This document shows, piece by piece, positions 7,526 to 14,578 of a DNA stretch of 16,618 bases. Source of the stretch: Paracoccaceae bacterium. GTDB lineage: Bacteria; Pseudomonadota; Alphaproteobacteria; Rhodobacterales; Rhodobacteraceae. The notes under the pieces were generated by a model that was given only the letters and a program-made list of their open reading frames with translations, was not told the origin of the DNA and did no database searches. The stretch is taken from positions 1 through 16,618 of the forward strand of contig SLKW01000216.1 of NCBI GenBank assembly GCA_007134405.1, written 5' to 3'. Both the position numbers and the translations under genes were made by a program. The number at the start of each line of letters is the position of its first letter. Position 1 is the first letter of the stretch.

Positions 7526-8653
7526 TCAGCCCCGCAGATCGTCGTGCAGGAACTTCGCCCGCACCTCGGCCTCGCGCTTTCCGTCGGGCGTGTGGACGAC
7601 CAGCCGCGTGCCCGGCTCCCAATGGGTCATGCGGATCATGCCGATGGCGACATTGACCCCGCCATCGGGCGACCACGCGGCCGAGGTCACCTGCCCGACC
7701 CGCTTGCCGCCCGCATCCGTCACCGGCCAGGCCTCCAGGCAGGGCGGCACCGCGCCGCCGTCGATCGCCAGCGGCCGGATTTGCCGCACCGGTCCCTCCT
7801 GCGCCACGCGCAGAAGCGCGTCGCGCCCGACGCAGCCGATCGCCGTCAGCGTGTTGCAGAACTTGCCCAGCCCGCATTCATGCGGCGTGTCGGCGCGCGT
7901 CATGTCGTTGCCGTAGCTCAGCAAGCCGCCCTCGATCCGCTCGATCAGGTTCGGGCAACCCGCGCGCACGTTCAGGGACCGCCCCGCCTCCATCAGCGCA
8001 TGCCACAGGTCCATCCCCCGATCCGACCCCTCCAGATAGATCTCGAAGCCGCCCTGCCGCGAATAGCCCGACCGGGCGACGGCCAGCGACCGCCCCTGCA
8101 AGTCGAACCAGCCGAAACGGAAAAAGCGGATATCCCGCACCGCCGCGCCGAAGACCGCGGCCACCAGATCCTCCGCCCGCGGCCCCTGCACGGCCAGCGG
8201 CGAGACATCGGGCTCGTCCACCAGCACGTCCAGCCGCATGCCCCAGACGATCCCCTTGACCCACAGCAGCAGGTCGCTGTCGGCGATCGAGACCCAGTAG
8301 CGGTCCTCGGCCAGTTTCAGCGCGACCGGATCGTTGAGCATGCCCCCGGTCTCGTCGACCATCGGCACGTAAAGGCACTGGCCGGGCAGCATGGCGCGCA
8401 GGTCGCGCGGCGTCAGCATCTGCATCAGCCGCCCGGCGTCGGGGCCGCGGATCTCGACCTGCCGCTCGCAAGCCACGTCCCAGATCTGCACGGCTTCCTT
8501 AAGGTGGCGGTAATCCTCCTCGACCGACCGGAAGACCGTTGGCAGCAGCATGTGGTTGTAGACGGTATAGGCCTTGACGCCGGCCGCCTCGACCCCGGGC
8601 GAGAAGGGCGTGCGCCGCAACCGGCGCGAGGGCGAAATCTGGGGAAGGGTCAT
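7526..8653 (-). CDS. dmdA: DmdA-like dimethylsulfoniopropionate demethylase (GcvT-fold)
   Basis: The 375-residue protein has the aminomethyltransferase (GcvT) fold. Its N-terminal segment SPSRRLRRTPF...GVKAYTVYNHMLLPTVF matches DMSP demethylase as I remember it: YNHM at 32-35 stands where true GcvT proteins have a FAGWxMP motif. Other family landmarks are WDVACERQVEI, TPRDL, GGMLNDPV with Asp108, DVSPLAVQGP, GGFEIY at 201-206 and GGLLSYGNDMT. DmdA moves a methyl group from DMSP to tetrahydrofolate, leaving methylmercaptopropionate, in marine bacteria. The ATG at 8651-8653 follows GGAGG by four bases; the longer open frame up to 8761 has no such site. No other DMSP genes (acuI, dmdBCD) are in the window, so a related methyltransferase with another substrate remains possible. 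Confidence 0.7.
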   Translation of the reverse strand: MTLPQISPSRRLRRTPFSPGVEAAGVKAYTVYNHMLLPTVFRSVEEDYRHLKEAVQIWDVACERQVEIRGPDAGRLMQMLTPRDLRAMLPGQCLYVPMVDETGGMLNDPVALKLAEDRYWVSIADSDLLLWVKGIVWGMRLDVLVDEPDVSPLAVQGPRAEDLVAAVFGAAVRDIRFFRFGWFDLQGRSLAVARSGYSRQGGFEIYLEGSDRGMDLWHALMEAGRSLNVRAGCPNLIERIEGGLLSYGNDMTRADTPHECGLGKFCNTLTAIGCVGRDALLRVAQEGPVRQIRPLAIDGGAVPPCLEAWPVTDAGGKRVGQVTSAAWSPDGGVNVAIGMIRMTHWEPGTRLVVHTPDGKREAEVRAKFLHDDLRG

Positions 8654-8967
8654 GGCGCCTCCGGTCACGGCGGGTTCGCCGCGATCCATAGCAGCCGGGC
8701 GGCGCCCGGACGGCCACGAAGCGACACGCGGCGCGCCAAAGCCGACGCGCCGACGCCCCACAGGCCAGAACGCCCGCAGGGCCCGAACCGCGCCACTCCA
8801 ACCCGCCCGCCGCGCGCAACGTCATGACGTAATACCGACGTTATACCGACGCGATACCGATGCCACGTCCGACGCCCTTTGGAGGGACTCGCAGCCGCCG
8901 CCCGCATCGGCTAGACCGGTGCCGAACGCCGGCCCCGGCGGCCGGCCGCAGGAGGAGAGGACAGAGC
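8654..8967. promoter_or_regulatory. Divergent 314-bp regulatory spacer between dmdA-like gene and aminotransferase
   Basis: No gene is seen here. The spacer holds three tandem 11-bp repeats (8832-8864), an 8-bp palindrome GTCATGAC at 8821-8828, and two GC-rich hairpins. One is CCGGGC/GCCCGG (8695-8709), in the likely leader of the dmdA-like gene. The other is GCCGGCC/GGCCGGC (8928-8946), just before the aminotransferase ribosome-binding site. I could not place a confident -35/-10 pair for either gene. Confidence 0.55.
8832..8864. repeat. Three contiguous 11-bp repeats, ATACCGAYGNN
   Basis: ATACCGACGTT (8832-8842), ATACCGACGCG (8843-8853) and ATACCGATGCC (8854-8864) follow each other with no gap, so each unit falls one helical turn from the next. 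The shared core is ATACCGA-C/T-G. Direct repeats at 11 bp are the usual target shape for OmpR/PhoB-type response regulators, which makes this a candidate operator for one or both flanking genes. The regulator is unknown. Confidence 0.6.
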
Positions 8968-10338
8968 ATGCTGACCAACGATCAGCTCGCGCATTGGGAC
9001 CGCGAGAACTTCTTTCACCCATCGACCCATCTGGCACAATTCGCACGCGGCGAAGCCCCGCAGCGGATCGTCACCGGCGGCGAGGGCGCGACCATCGTCG
9101 ATCGCGACGGCAACCGCCTGCTCGACGGTTTCGCCGGGCTCTACTGCGTGAACGTGGGCTATGGCCGGACCGAGATTTCGGAAGCGATTGCCAGGCAAGC
9201 CCATGATCTGGCGTATTATCACGCCTATGCCGGCCACGGCACCGAAGCCTCGATCACGCTGGCCAAGATGGTCATGGACCGCGCGCCCAAGCATATGAGC
9301 CGGGTCTATTTCGGCCTCGGCGGCTCGGACGCGAACGAGACCAACATCAAGCTCGTCTGGTACTATCACAACATCATCGGCAAGCCCGAGAAGAAGAAGA
9401 TCATCGCCCGCCAGCGCGGCTACCACGGCTCGGGGCTGATTTCGGGCTCGCTTACCGGCCTGCCGCTCTTCCACGTCAAGTTCGACCTGCCGCTCGACCG
9501 CATCCTGCACACCGAGGCGCCCTACTTCTACCGCCGCCCAGACCCCGCCATGTCCGAGGCCGATTTCACCAAGCATCTGATTTCACATCTTGAATCCCTC
9601 ATCGATCGGGAAGGCCCCGATACCATCGCCGCCTTCATCGGCGAGCCGCTCCTCGGCACCGGCGGCATCGTCCCGCCCCCCGCCGGCTACTGGGACGGGG
9701 TTCAGAAGGTACTGAAAAAACACGACATCCTGCTCATAGCCGACGAGGTCGTGACCGGTTTCGGCCGCATGGGCGCGATGTTCGGCTCGGACCACTACGG
9801 CCTGACCCCCGACATCATGACCATCGCCAAGGGCCTGACCTCGGCCTACGCCCCCCTCTCCGGCTCGATCGTGTCCAAGGAATTCTGGAAGGTGCTGGAG
9901 CGCGGCACCGACGAAAACGGCGTCTTCGGCCACGGCTGGACCTACGCCGCGCATCCGATCGGCGCTGCCGCCGGCGTCGCCAATCTGGAGCTGATCGACA
10001 AACTGGAACTGGTGAAAAACGCCCGCGAAACAGGCGCTTACTTCGTCGGCGCAATGCGCGAGGCGGTCGGCGGCCACAAGCACGTGGGCGAGGTCCGCGG
10101 CGACGGAATGCTCTGCGCGGTCGAACTCGTCGAAGACAGGGACACACGCCGCTTCTTCGACCCGGCCGGGGCCGCCTGCGCCAAGGTCGTCGCCGCCATG
10201 GCGCGCCGCGGGGTGATCGCGCGCGCGATGCCGCACAGCGACATCATCGGCTTCGCCCCGCCGCTCTGCCTCACGCGCGAGGAGGCGGACACGCTCGTCT
10301 CCGCCACCGTCGAAGCGCTCGCCGAGGTGTTCGGCTGA
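8968..10338 (+). CDS. Class III PLP-dependent aminotransferase (omega-transaminase type)
   Basis: The 456-residue enzyme is a fold-type I, class III aminotransferase of the group often labelled aspartate aminotransferase family or taurine/putrescine-pyruvate type. Visible landmarks are DGFAGLYCVNVGYG (53-66), the cofactor phosphate-binding GSDANETN (119-126), GYHG (151-154), GEPLLGTGG near 225-233, the IADEVVTGFGR loop with Asp259, and the Schiff-base lysine Lys288 in IAKGLTS. These enzymes move an amino group from an amine or omega-amino acid to pyruvate or another keto acid; the donor cannot be read from the sequence. The ATG at 8968 follows a purine-rich AGGAGGAGAGG stretch. The longer frame back to 8860 is arginine-rich noise. 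It is divergent from the dmdA-like gene and ends in a strong hairpin. Confidence 0.9.
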   Translation: MLTNDQLAHWDRENFFHPSTHLAQFARGEAPQRIVTGGEGATIVDRDGNRLLDGFAGLYCVNVGYGRTEISEAIARQAHDLAYYHAYAGHGTEASITLAKMVMDRAPKHMSRVYFGLGGSDANETNIKLVWYYHNIIGKPEKKKIIARQRGYHGSGLISGSLTGLPLFHVKFDLPLDRILHTEAPYFYRRPDPAMSEADFTKHLISHLESLIDREGPDTIAAFIGEPLLGTGGIVPPPAGYWDGVQKVLKKHDILLIADEVVTGFGRMGAMFGSDHYGLTPDIMTIAKGLTSAYAPLSGSIVSKEFWKVLERGTDENGVFGHGWTYAAHPIGAAAGVANLELIDKLELVKNARETGAYFVGAMREAVGGHKHVGEVRGDGMLCAVELVEDRDTRRFFDPAGAACAKVVAAMARRGVIARAMPHSDIIGFAPPLCLTREEADTLVSATVEALAEVFG

Positions 10339-10352
10339 TCCAGCTTGCGCAA

Positions 10353-10382
10353 GCCCGGCGCCGGTATCAACCGGCACCGGGC
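10353..10382 (+). terminator. Strong hairpin terminator after the aminotransferase gene
   Basis: GCCCGGCGCCGGT (10353-10365) pairs with ACCGGCACCGGGC (10370-10382) across an ATCA loop, 12 of 13 positions paired, starting 15 bases after the stop codon. A perfect 10-bp palindrome CTTGCGCAAG (10344-10353) precedes it. There is no T-run, as is common in GC-rich genomes. Confidence 0.75.
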
Positions 10383-10495
10383 CACTCCAGACTGGCTAAC
10401 ACCAGGTCGACGCCGCGGGCTTTTCGCTTTCCTATCAGATCCTTGCGAGTTTGTGCAGGTTTGCACGCCCCCCGCGCAACCAGCGCTTTCCCACC

Positions 10496-12355
10496 TCACC
10501 CGCTATCGGGGTGGAAGAAATCGTAGATCGTGCGCGCCATCGCCTCGGAGATGCCGGGCACGGCGCGCAGGTCCGACAGGCCCGCCCGCGACACCGCCTT
10601 GGCCGAGCCGAAATGCGCCAGAAGCGCGCGCTTGCGCGACGCGCCCACCCCCGGCACCTCGTCCAGCGGCGTCGCGGCGGTCGCCTTGGCCCGCTTGGCG
10701 CGATGCGCGCCGATAGCGAAGCGGTGCGCCTCGTCCCGCAGCCGCTGCACGAAATAGAGCACGGGATCGTTCATCTTTAACGCAAAGGGCCGCCGTCCGG
10801 GGCGGTGGAACTCTTCCTTCCCGGCGTCGCGGTCGATCCCCTTCGCGACGCCGACCAGAGGGATGTCGTCGACCCCCAGATCGGCCAGGATCCCGGCCGC
10901 CGCCGAAACCTGCCCGGCACCGCCGTCGATCAGCAACAGATCCGGCCAGGTCTCGCCCTCGCGGTCGGGATCCTCCTTCAGCAGCCGTTCGAAGCGGCGG
11001 GTCAGCACCTCGCGCATCATCGCGATATCGTCCCCCGGTGTCAGGTCGGCACCGCGGATGTTGAACTTGCGGTACTGGCTCTTGATGAACCCCTCGGGCC
11101 CCGCCACGATCATCGCGCCGACGGCATTGGTGCCCATGATGTGGCTGTTGTCATAGACCTCGATCCGCCGCGGCGGGCTTTCAAGATCCAGTGCTTCGCC
11201 CAGTCCGGCCAGCAGTTTCGATTGCGCCGCGCCCTCGGCCAGCCGCCGGGCCAGGCTTTCGCGGGCATTGCGCGCGGCATTCTCGACCAGTTCCGCCTTC
11301 TCGCCCCGCTGCGGCACGCGCAACTCGACATTGCGCCCGGCGCGGGCCGAGAGCAGCTCGTGGATCAGATCCGCGTTCTCGATCGGGTGCGACAGCAGGA
11401 TCTGCCGCGGCGGCGGCTTGTCGTCGTAGAACTGCGCGAGAAAGGCTTCGAGGATTTCGGGCTCTTCGGCGCCGGCGCCGGTCCGCGGGTAGAAGTCGCG
11501 GTTCCCCCAACTCTGGTTGGCGCGGATGAAGAAGACCTGCACGCAGGCCTGGCCGCGCTCCAGATGCACGGCGATCACGTCGGCCTCGGACACGCCACGC
11601 GGGTTGATCCCCTGCGTCTGCTGGACCGCCGTCAGCGCCCGGATCCGGTCGCGCAGCGCCGCGGCGCGCTCGAACTCCATTGCGTCCGAGGCCGCCTGCA
11701 TCTGCGCCGCCAGTTCCGCCTGGATGCGCGTCGACTTGCCTTCGAGAAACCGCTCGGCATCGGAGACCAGCGCGGCGTAGTCCTCGCCCGAGACATAGCC
11801 CACGCAGGGCGCGCTGCAGCGCTTGATCTGGTAGAGCAGGCAGGGACGCGTGCGGTTCTGGAACACCGTATCGGCGCAACTGCGCAGCAGAAACACCTTC
11901 TGCAACTGGTTCAGCGTACGGTTCACCGCGCCGGCGCTGGCGAAGGGGCCGAAATAGCTGCCCTTCGTGCTGCGCTTGCCGCGATGCTTGCGGATCTGCG
12001 GAAAGGCTTGATCCTTGGCGATCAGGATGTTCGGAAAGCTCTTGTCGTCGCGCAAGAGCACGTTGTAGACGGGCTTGAGCTGCTTGATGAGATTCTGCTC
12101 CAGCAGCAGCGCCTCGGTCTCGGTGCGCGTGGTCAGGAACATCATCGACGCGGTTTCGGCGATCATCCGGGCGATGCGCGCCGAATGGCCCGCCGGACGC
12201 GCGTAGCTCGCTACCCGGGCGCGCAGGTTCCGCGCCTTCCCGACGTAGAGCACCCGCGCCTGCGCATCCAGCATGCGATAGACCCCGGGCGAGGATCCCA
12301 GGTTCTTCAGGTAGGAGTGGATCAGCGCGTGGCCGGTGGCGGGACGGTCAATCAT
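10496..12355 (-). CDS. uvrC: Excinuclease ABC subunit C
   Basis: UvrC cuts the damaged strand on both sides of a lesion during nucleotide excision repair, after loading by UvrA and UvrB. The 619-residue protein has the full layout. The GIY-YIG nuclease comes first (SPGVYRML at 22-29, [13 protein letters not shown] at 36-48). It is followed by the cysteine-containing [17 protein letters not shown] segment, a UVR (UvrB-binding) motif around 205-240, and the RNase H-like second nuclease with [15 protein letters not shown] and [11 protein letters not shown]. Two helix-hairpin-helix repeats near the C-terminus ([15 protein letters not shown] and [12 protein letters not shown]) complete it. The ATG at 12353-12355 has no clear Shine-Dalgarno sequence, but no in-frame alternative lies close by. 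The leader may be about 160 nt long and holds a DnaA box. Confidence 0.97.
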   Translation of the reverse strand: MIDRPATGHALIHSYLKNLGSSPGVYRMLDAQARVLYVGKARNLRARVASYARPAGHSARIARMIAETASMMFLTTRTETEALLLEQNLIKQLKPVYNVLLRDDKSFPNILIAKDQAFPQIRKHRGKRSTKGSYFGPFASAGAVNRTLNQLQKVFLLRSCADTVFQNRTRPCLLYQIKRCSAPCVGYVSGEDYAALVSDAERFLEGKSTRIQAELAAQMQAASDAMEFERAAALRDRIRALTAVQQTQGINPRGVSEADVIAVHLERGQACVQVFFIRANQSWGNRDFYPRTGAGAEEPEILEAFLAQFYDDKPPPRQILLSHPIENADLIHELLSARAGRNVELRVPQRGEKAELVENAARNARESLARRLAEGAAQSKLLAGLGEALDLESPPRRIEVYDNSHIMGTNAVGAMIVAGPEGFIKSQYRKFNIRGADLTPGDDIAMMREVLTRRFERLLKEDPDREGETWPDLLLIDGGAGQVSAAAGILADLGVDDIPLVGVAKGIDRDAGKEEFHRPGRRPFALKMNDPVLYFVQRLRDEAHRFAIGAHRAKRAKATAATPLDEVPGVGASRKRALLAHFGSAKAVSRAGLSDLRAVPGISEAMARTIYDFFHPDSG

Positions 12356-12417
12356 ACACGGTAAAGTTGATTCTTTTTTTTGCCTGCAATTTCACGGCGA
12401 CAAGATCAAGAGGGAAG

Positions 12418-12452
12418 CTGTCCACGGATTCTGTGGATAACTCTGTGGGCAT
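12418..12452. promoter_or_regulatory. DnaA-box cluster in the uvrC leader
   Basis: TGTGGATAA at 12432-12440 is a perfect DnaA box (TTATCCACA) on the minus strand. It is flanked by two 6/9 matches, CTGTCCACG (12418-12426, plus strand) and TGTGGGCAT (12444-12452, minus strand). A further 7/9 match, TTGTCCACT on the minus strand, lies at 12620-12628. TCCAC and GTGGA (12421-12437) also form a short inverted repeat that could fold in the uvrC leader RNA. Confidence 0.45.
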
Positions 12453-12502
12453 TGGGCGGAGGAGTACGAAAATCCCTTGATTCAATGCGCTTTCGTGACG
12501 CT

Positions 12503-12526
12503 GCCTAATTTTTAGGCGCAATTATA
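12503..12526 (-). promoter_or_regulatory. Candidate uvrC promoter with palindrome at the start site
   Basis: On the minus strand a perfect -10 hexamer TATAAT occupies 12526-12521. No good -35 lies 16-18 bases upstream; that region is A-rich instead. Just downstream of the -10, GCCTAA and TTAGGC form a perfect 15-bp palindrome (12503-12517) with a 3-base centre, covering the expected transcription start. This looks like a repressor operator or a 5'-end mRNA hairpin. It lies about 150 bp upstream of uvrC. Confidence 0.5.
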
Positions 12527-12575
12527 AGTGCATGTTTTTGCTCGCGTTTTTTTCCATTGCCGGCCAAGGCGCTGA

Positions 12576-12608
12576 TTTCGCAACTGTTTCGTTACGGGTT
12601 CGTTACCC
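12576..12608. repeat. Three contiguous 11-bp repeats; LexA-like TTTC-N7-TTTC-N7-GTTC
   Basis: TTTCGCAACTG (12576-12586), TTTCGTTACGG (12587-12597) and GTTCGTTACCC (12598-12608) run without gaps. The last two share TTCGTTAC exactly. The alphaproteobacterial LexA box is GTTC-N7-GTTC, also an 11-bp period; the last pair here differs from it by one base. The array lies about 50-80 bp upstream of the TATAAT in front of uvrC, which fits DNA-damage control of that gene. An OmpR-type response-regulator site is the alternative. Confidence 0.5.
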
Positions 12609-12654
12609 CAAACTGGCGCAGTGGACAAAGCGGCGCCCCGCATCGCGCAACCAG

Positions 12655-13437
12655 TCATTCGAGCCCCAGGACATCCGGTGTCTGCCAGGCCAGGTGCTGA
12701 CCCCCATCGACGCAAATCAATTGCCCCGTAACGGCTTGCGCGTCGAGGAAGTAGCCGAGTGCTGCGGTGATGTCATCCGTATTGGCCCCGCGCCGGAGCA
12801 CGGTCGCGGCACGCTGCCGGTCGAAGTGCGATTCGCTCTGCCGCGCGCCCTTCAGCGTCGGTCCGGGACCGATTGCGTTGACGCGAATGTCCGGAGCCAG
12901 CGCCTGGGCGGCGGTCCGCGTCAGCGCCCAGAGCCCCATCTTGGCGAGCGTGTAGGTCATGAACTCCGGCGTGAGCTTGCGCACGCGCTGGTCGATCATG
13001 TTGATGACGAGCCCCTGCGCCACTGACTCGCCCTGCGCATCGGTCGCGCCCTTGGGCACCTGCGCGGCAAAGGCCTGCGTCAGCACGAAGGGCGCGCGCA
13101 GATTCGAGCCGATGTGGCGGTTCCAGCTTTCCAGCGTCGCGGTCGCAAGCGTGTCATGCTCGAAAATGGAGGCGTTGTTGACCAGAACCGTGAGCGGCCC
13201 ACCCAGTGCCTCGACCGCCGCGGGTACCAGCCCTGCAGTTGCGTCCTCGTGCAAGAGATCGGCCTGGACGGTCACGGCGCGCACCCCCAGCGCCCGCGCC
13301 TGCTCGGCGGTTTCCTCGGCACCGTCGCGGCTGCTGGCGTAATGCAGCGCAACATCATGGCCCCGCCCTGCCAGGTAGAGCGCCATGGCGCGGCCCAGCC
13401 GTTTCCCCGCCCCGGTGACAAGTGCCCGTCCGGTCAT
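12655..13437 (-). CDS. Pteridine-reductase-like short-chain dehydrogenase (FolM/PTR1 type)
   Basis: This 260-residue SDR has the nucleotide-binding motif TGAGKRLG at 8-15 (TGxxxRxG, typical of NADPH-dependent pteridine reductases), NNAS at 87-90, and an unusual active site. The position that is serine in most SDRs is Asp149 in INMIDQ, followed by Tyr162 and Lys166 in YTLAK. The Asp-Tyr-Lys triad with spacing 13 and 4 matches pteridine reductase PTR1. The likely reaction is reduction of a dihydropterin or similar pterin, but the substrate is not proven. The ATG at 13435-13437 follows AGGAGG, which overlaps the stop codon of the exchanger gene 10 bp upstream, so translation is probably coupled. 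It is the last gene of the S49-peptidase operon and is followed by the 299-bp uvrC control region. Confidence 0.78.
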   Translation of the reverse strand: MTGRALVTGAGKRLGRAMALYLAGRGHDVALHYASSRDGAEETAEQARALGVRAVTVQADLLHEDATAGLVPAAVEALGGPLTVLVNNASIFEHDTLATATLESWNRHIGSNLRAPFVLTQAFAAQVPKGATDAQGESVAQGLVINMIDQRVRKLTPEFMTYTLAKMGLWALTRTAAQALAPDIRVNAIGPGPTLKGARQSESHFDRQRAATVLRRGANTDDITAALGYFLDAQAVTGQLICVDGGQHLAWQTPDVLGLE

Positions 13438-13447
13438 CGCATCCTCC

Positions 13448-14389
13448 TCAATAAAACAGGCTGATGACATAGGCGGCATAGATCAGAAGCAAGGCCGCGC
13501 CCCAGATCCTGCCGATCGGTCGCCGTGCCAGGATGAACGCCCCCAGCAATGCCGAGCTGCCCAGCATCACCCAGATGTCGAGCCGCAGCATCTCGGCCGG
13601 AACCGGGATCGTGCCGACCAACCCGGCGATGCCGATGATGCCAAGCAGGTTGAAGACGTTCGAGCCCAGCACATTGCCCAGGGCCACGCCAGCCTCGCGC
13701 CGCAGCGCCGCGGCGACGGTGGTGGCCAGCTCCGGCAAAGAGGTGCCCACCGCGACCAAAGTGAGGCCGATCACCGCCTCGCTGACCCCCAGGGTGCTGG
13801 CCACGCTGACCGCGCCGTTGACCAGAAGCTGCGCCCCCAGCGGCAACCCAACGATGCCGAGGGCAAGGAACATCGCGATCCTCAGGCCCGAGATGCCGCC
13901 ATCCGCGGCGGCCATCACCTCGGCCTCGGACCGCGAATTGCGCTGCACGACCGCGCGCGCATAACAGTCCCACAGCATCCACGCCAACCCCGCCAGCAGG
14001 ATAAGCGCCTGCCACCATCCGAAACCGCCGGTGAGCGCCAGCGCGAGGAAGAGTACGCTCGCCGCCATCATGATGACCCAGTCCCGCGCCAGGTCGCGCG
14101 CCACCGGGATCGCGGCGATCAGCGCCGGCAGCCCCAGGACCAGCAGGATGTTCGCCGTGTTCGAGCCCACCACGTTTCCCAGCGCCAGCGCCGGGACGCC
14201 CGCCAGGACCGCCTTGACCGAGACCACAAGCTCGGGCGCCGAGGTCCCCATCGAGACGATGGTCAGGCCCACGATCAACGCCGGCACCCCCAGGCGAAGG
14301 CTGAGGTTCACCGCCCCCTTGACCAGCGCATCGCCCGCCACGACCAGAATCGCCAGTCCGGCCGCGACCAGCATCAGGTCGAAGGCCAT
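13448..14389 (-). CDS. CaCA-family calcium/sodium exchanger (YrbG-like)
   Basis: The 313-residue membrane protein has the two alpha-repeats of the cation/Ca2+ antiporter family. The first is GTSAPE at 48-53 with GNVVGSN at 71-77; the second is GTSLPE at 215-220 with GNVLGSN at 238-244. The acidic residues in these repeats bind Ca2+ and Na+. About ten hydrophobic helices and a central charged loop (about 141-168) fit the inner-membrane YrbG-type topology. The ATG at 14389 overlaps the stop codon of the upstream small gene (TGATG), pointing to coupled translation; a GTG one codon earlier is possible. Transport ion and direction are inferred from the family. Confidence 0.9.
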   Translation of the reverse strand: MAFDLMLVAAGLAILVVAGDALVKGAVNLSLRLGVPALIVGLTIVSMGTSAPELVVSVKAVLAGVPALALGNVVGSNTANILLVLGLPALIAAIPVARDLARDWVIMMAASVLFLALALTGGFGWWQALILLAGLAWMLWDCYARAVVQRNSRSEAEVMAAADGGISGLRIAMFLALGIVGLPLGAQLLVNGAVSVASTLGVSEAVIGLTLVAVGTSLPELATTVAAALRREAGVALGNVLGSNVFNLLGIIGIAGLVGTIPVPAEMLRLDIWVMLGSSALLGAFILARRPIGRIWGAALLLIYAAYVISLFY

Positions 14390-14577
14390 CACCGGTACTC
14401 GCAGTCGGAACGGTCGCAGGGGGCCGGATTCTGGGCGATCTGGATGCGCTTGCAGACCGGGCAGCGCAGCCGGTCGATCGCTTTGCGCTGGGTTTCGGCA
14501 CGGCCGCGCAACAGCTTCTGAACCGCGCCCATGACGATCATGAAAATCAGGAAAATCGAGACGATCTTCAGCAGCAT
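14389..14577 (-). CDS. Small membrane-anchored zinc-ribbon-like protein, function unknown
   Basis: I do not recognise this 62-residue protein. Residues 1-20 (MLLKIVSIFLIFMIVMGAVQ) form one hydrophobic helix. A short basic stretch follows, then four cysteines at 39, 42, 54 and 59 (CPVC, then PCDRSDC), spaced as for one small metal site. The helix with a basic C-terminal flank predicts the cysteine part on the cytoplasmic side. It is very likely real: the ATG lies one base after the peptidase stop codon, and its own stop overlaps the exchanger start. Tight coupling on both sides suggests a role with the peptidase or the exchanger. Confidence 0.72.
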   Translation of the reverse strand: MLLKIVSIFLIFMIVMGAVQKLLRGRAETQRKAIDRLRCPVCKRIQIAQNPAPCDRSDCEYR

Positions 14578-14578
14578 G

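Noticed and set aside
8654..8967. Possible small gene in the divergent spacer
   Set aside because: Open frames here are only arginine-rich extensions of the flanking genes without ribosome-binding sites.
10805..12364. 519-codon open frame on the plus strand
   Set aside because: It lies wholly antisense to uvrC, whose motifs are complete.
12374..12381. Run of eight T residues as a terminator
   Set aside because: On the plus strand no gene precedes it and no stem lies in front of it; on the minus strand it is an A-run in the uvrC leader.
12477..12485. TTGATTCAA as an FNR/FnrL box
   Set aside because: The FNR box needs TTGAT and ATCAA separated by four bases; here the half-sites abut.
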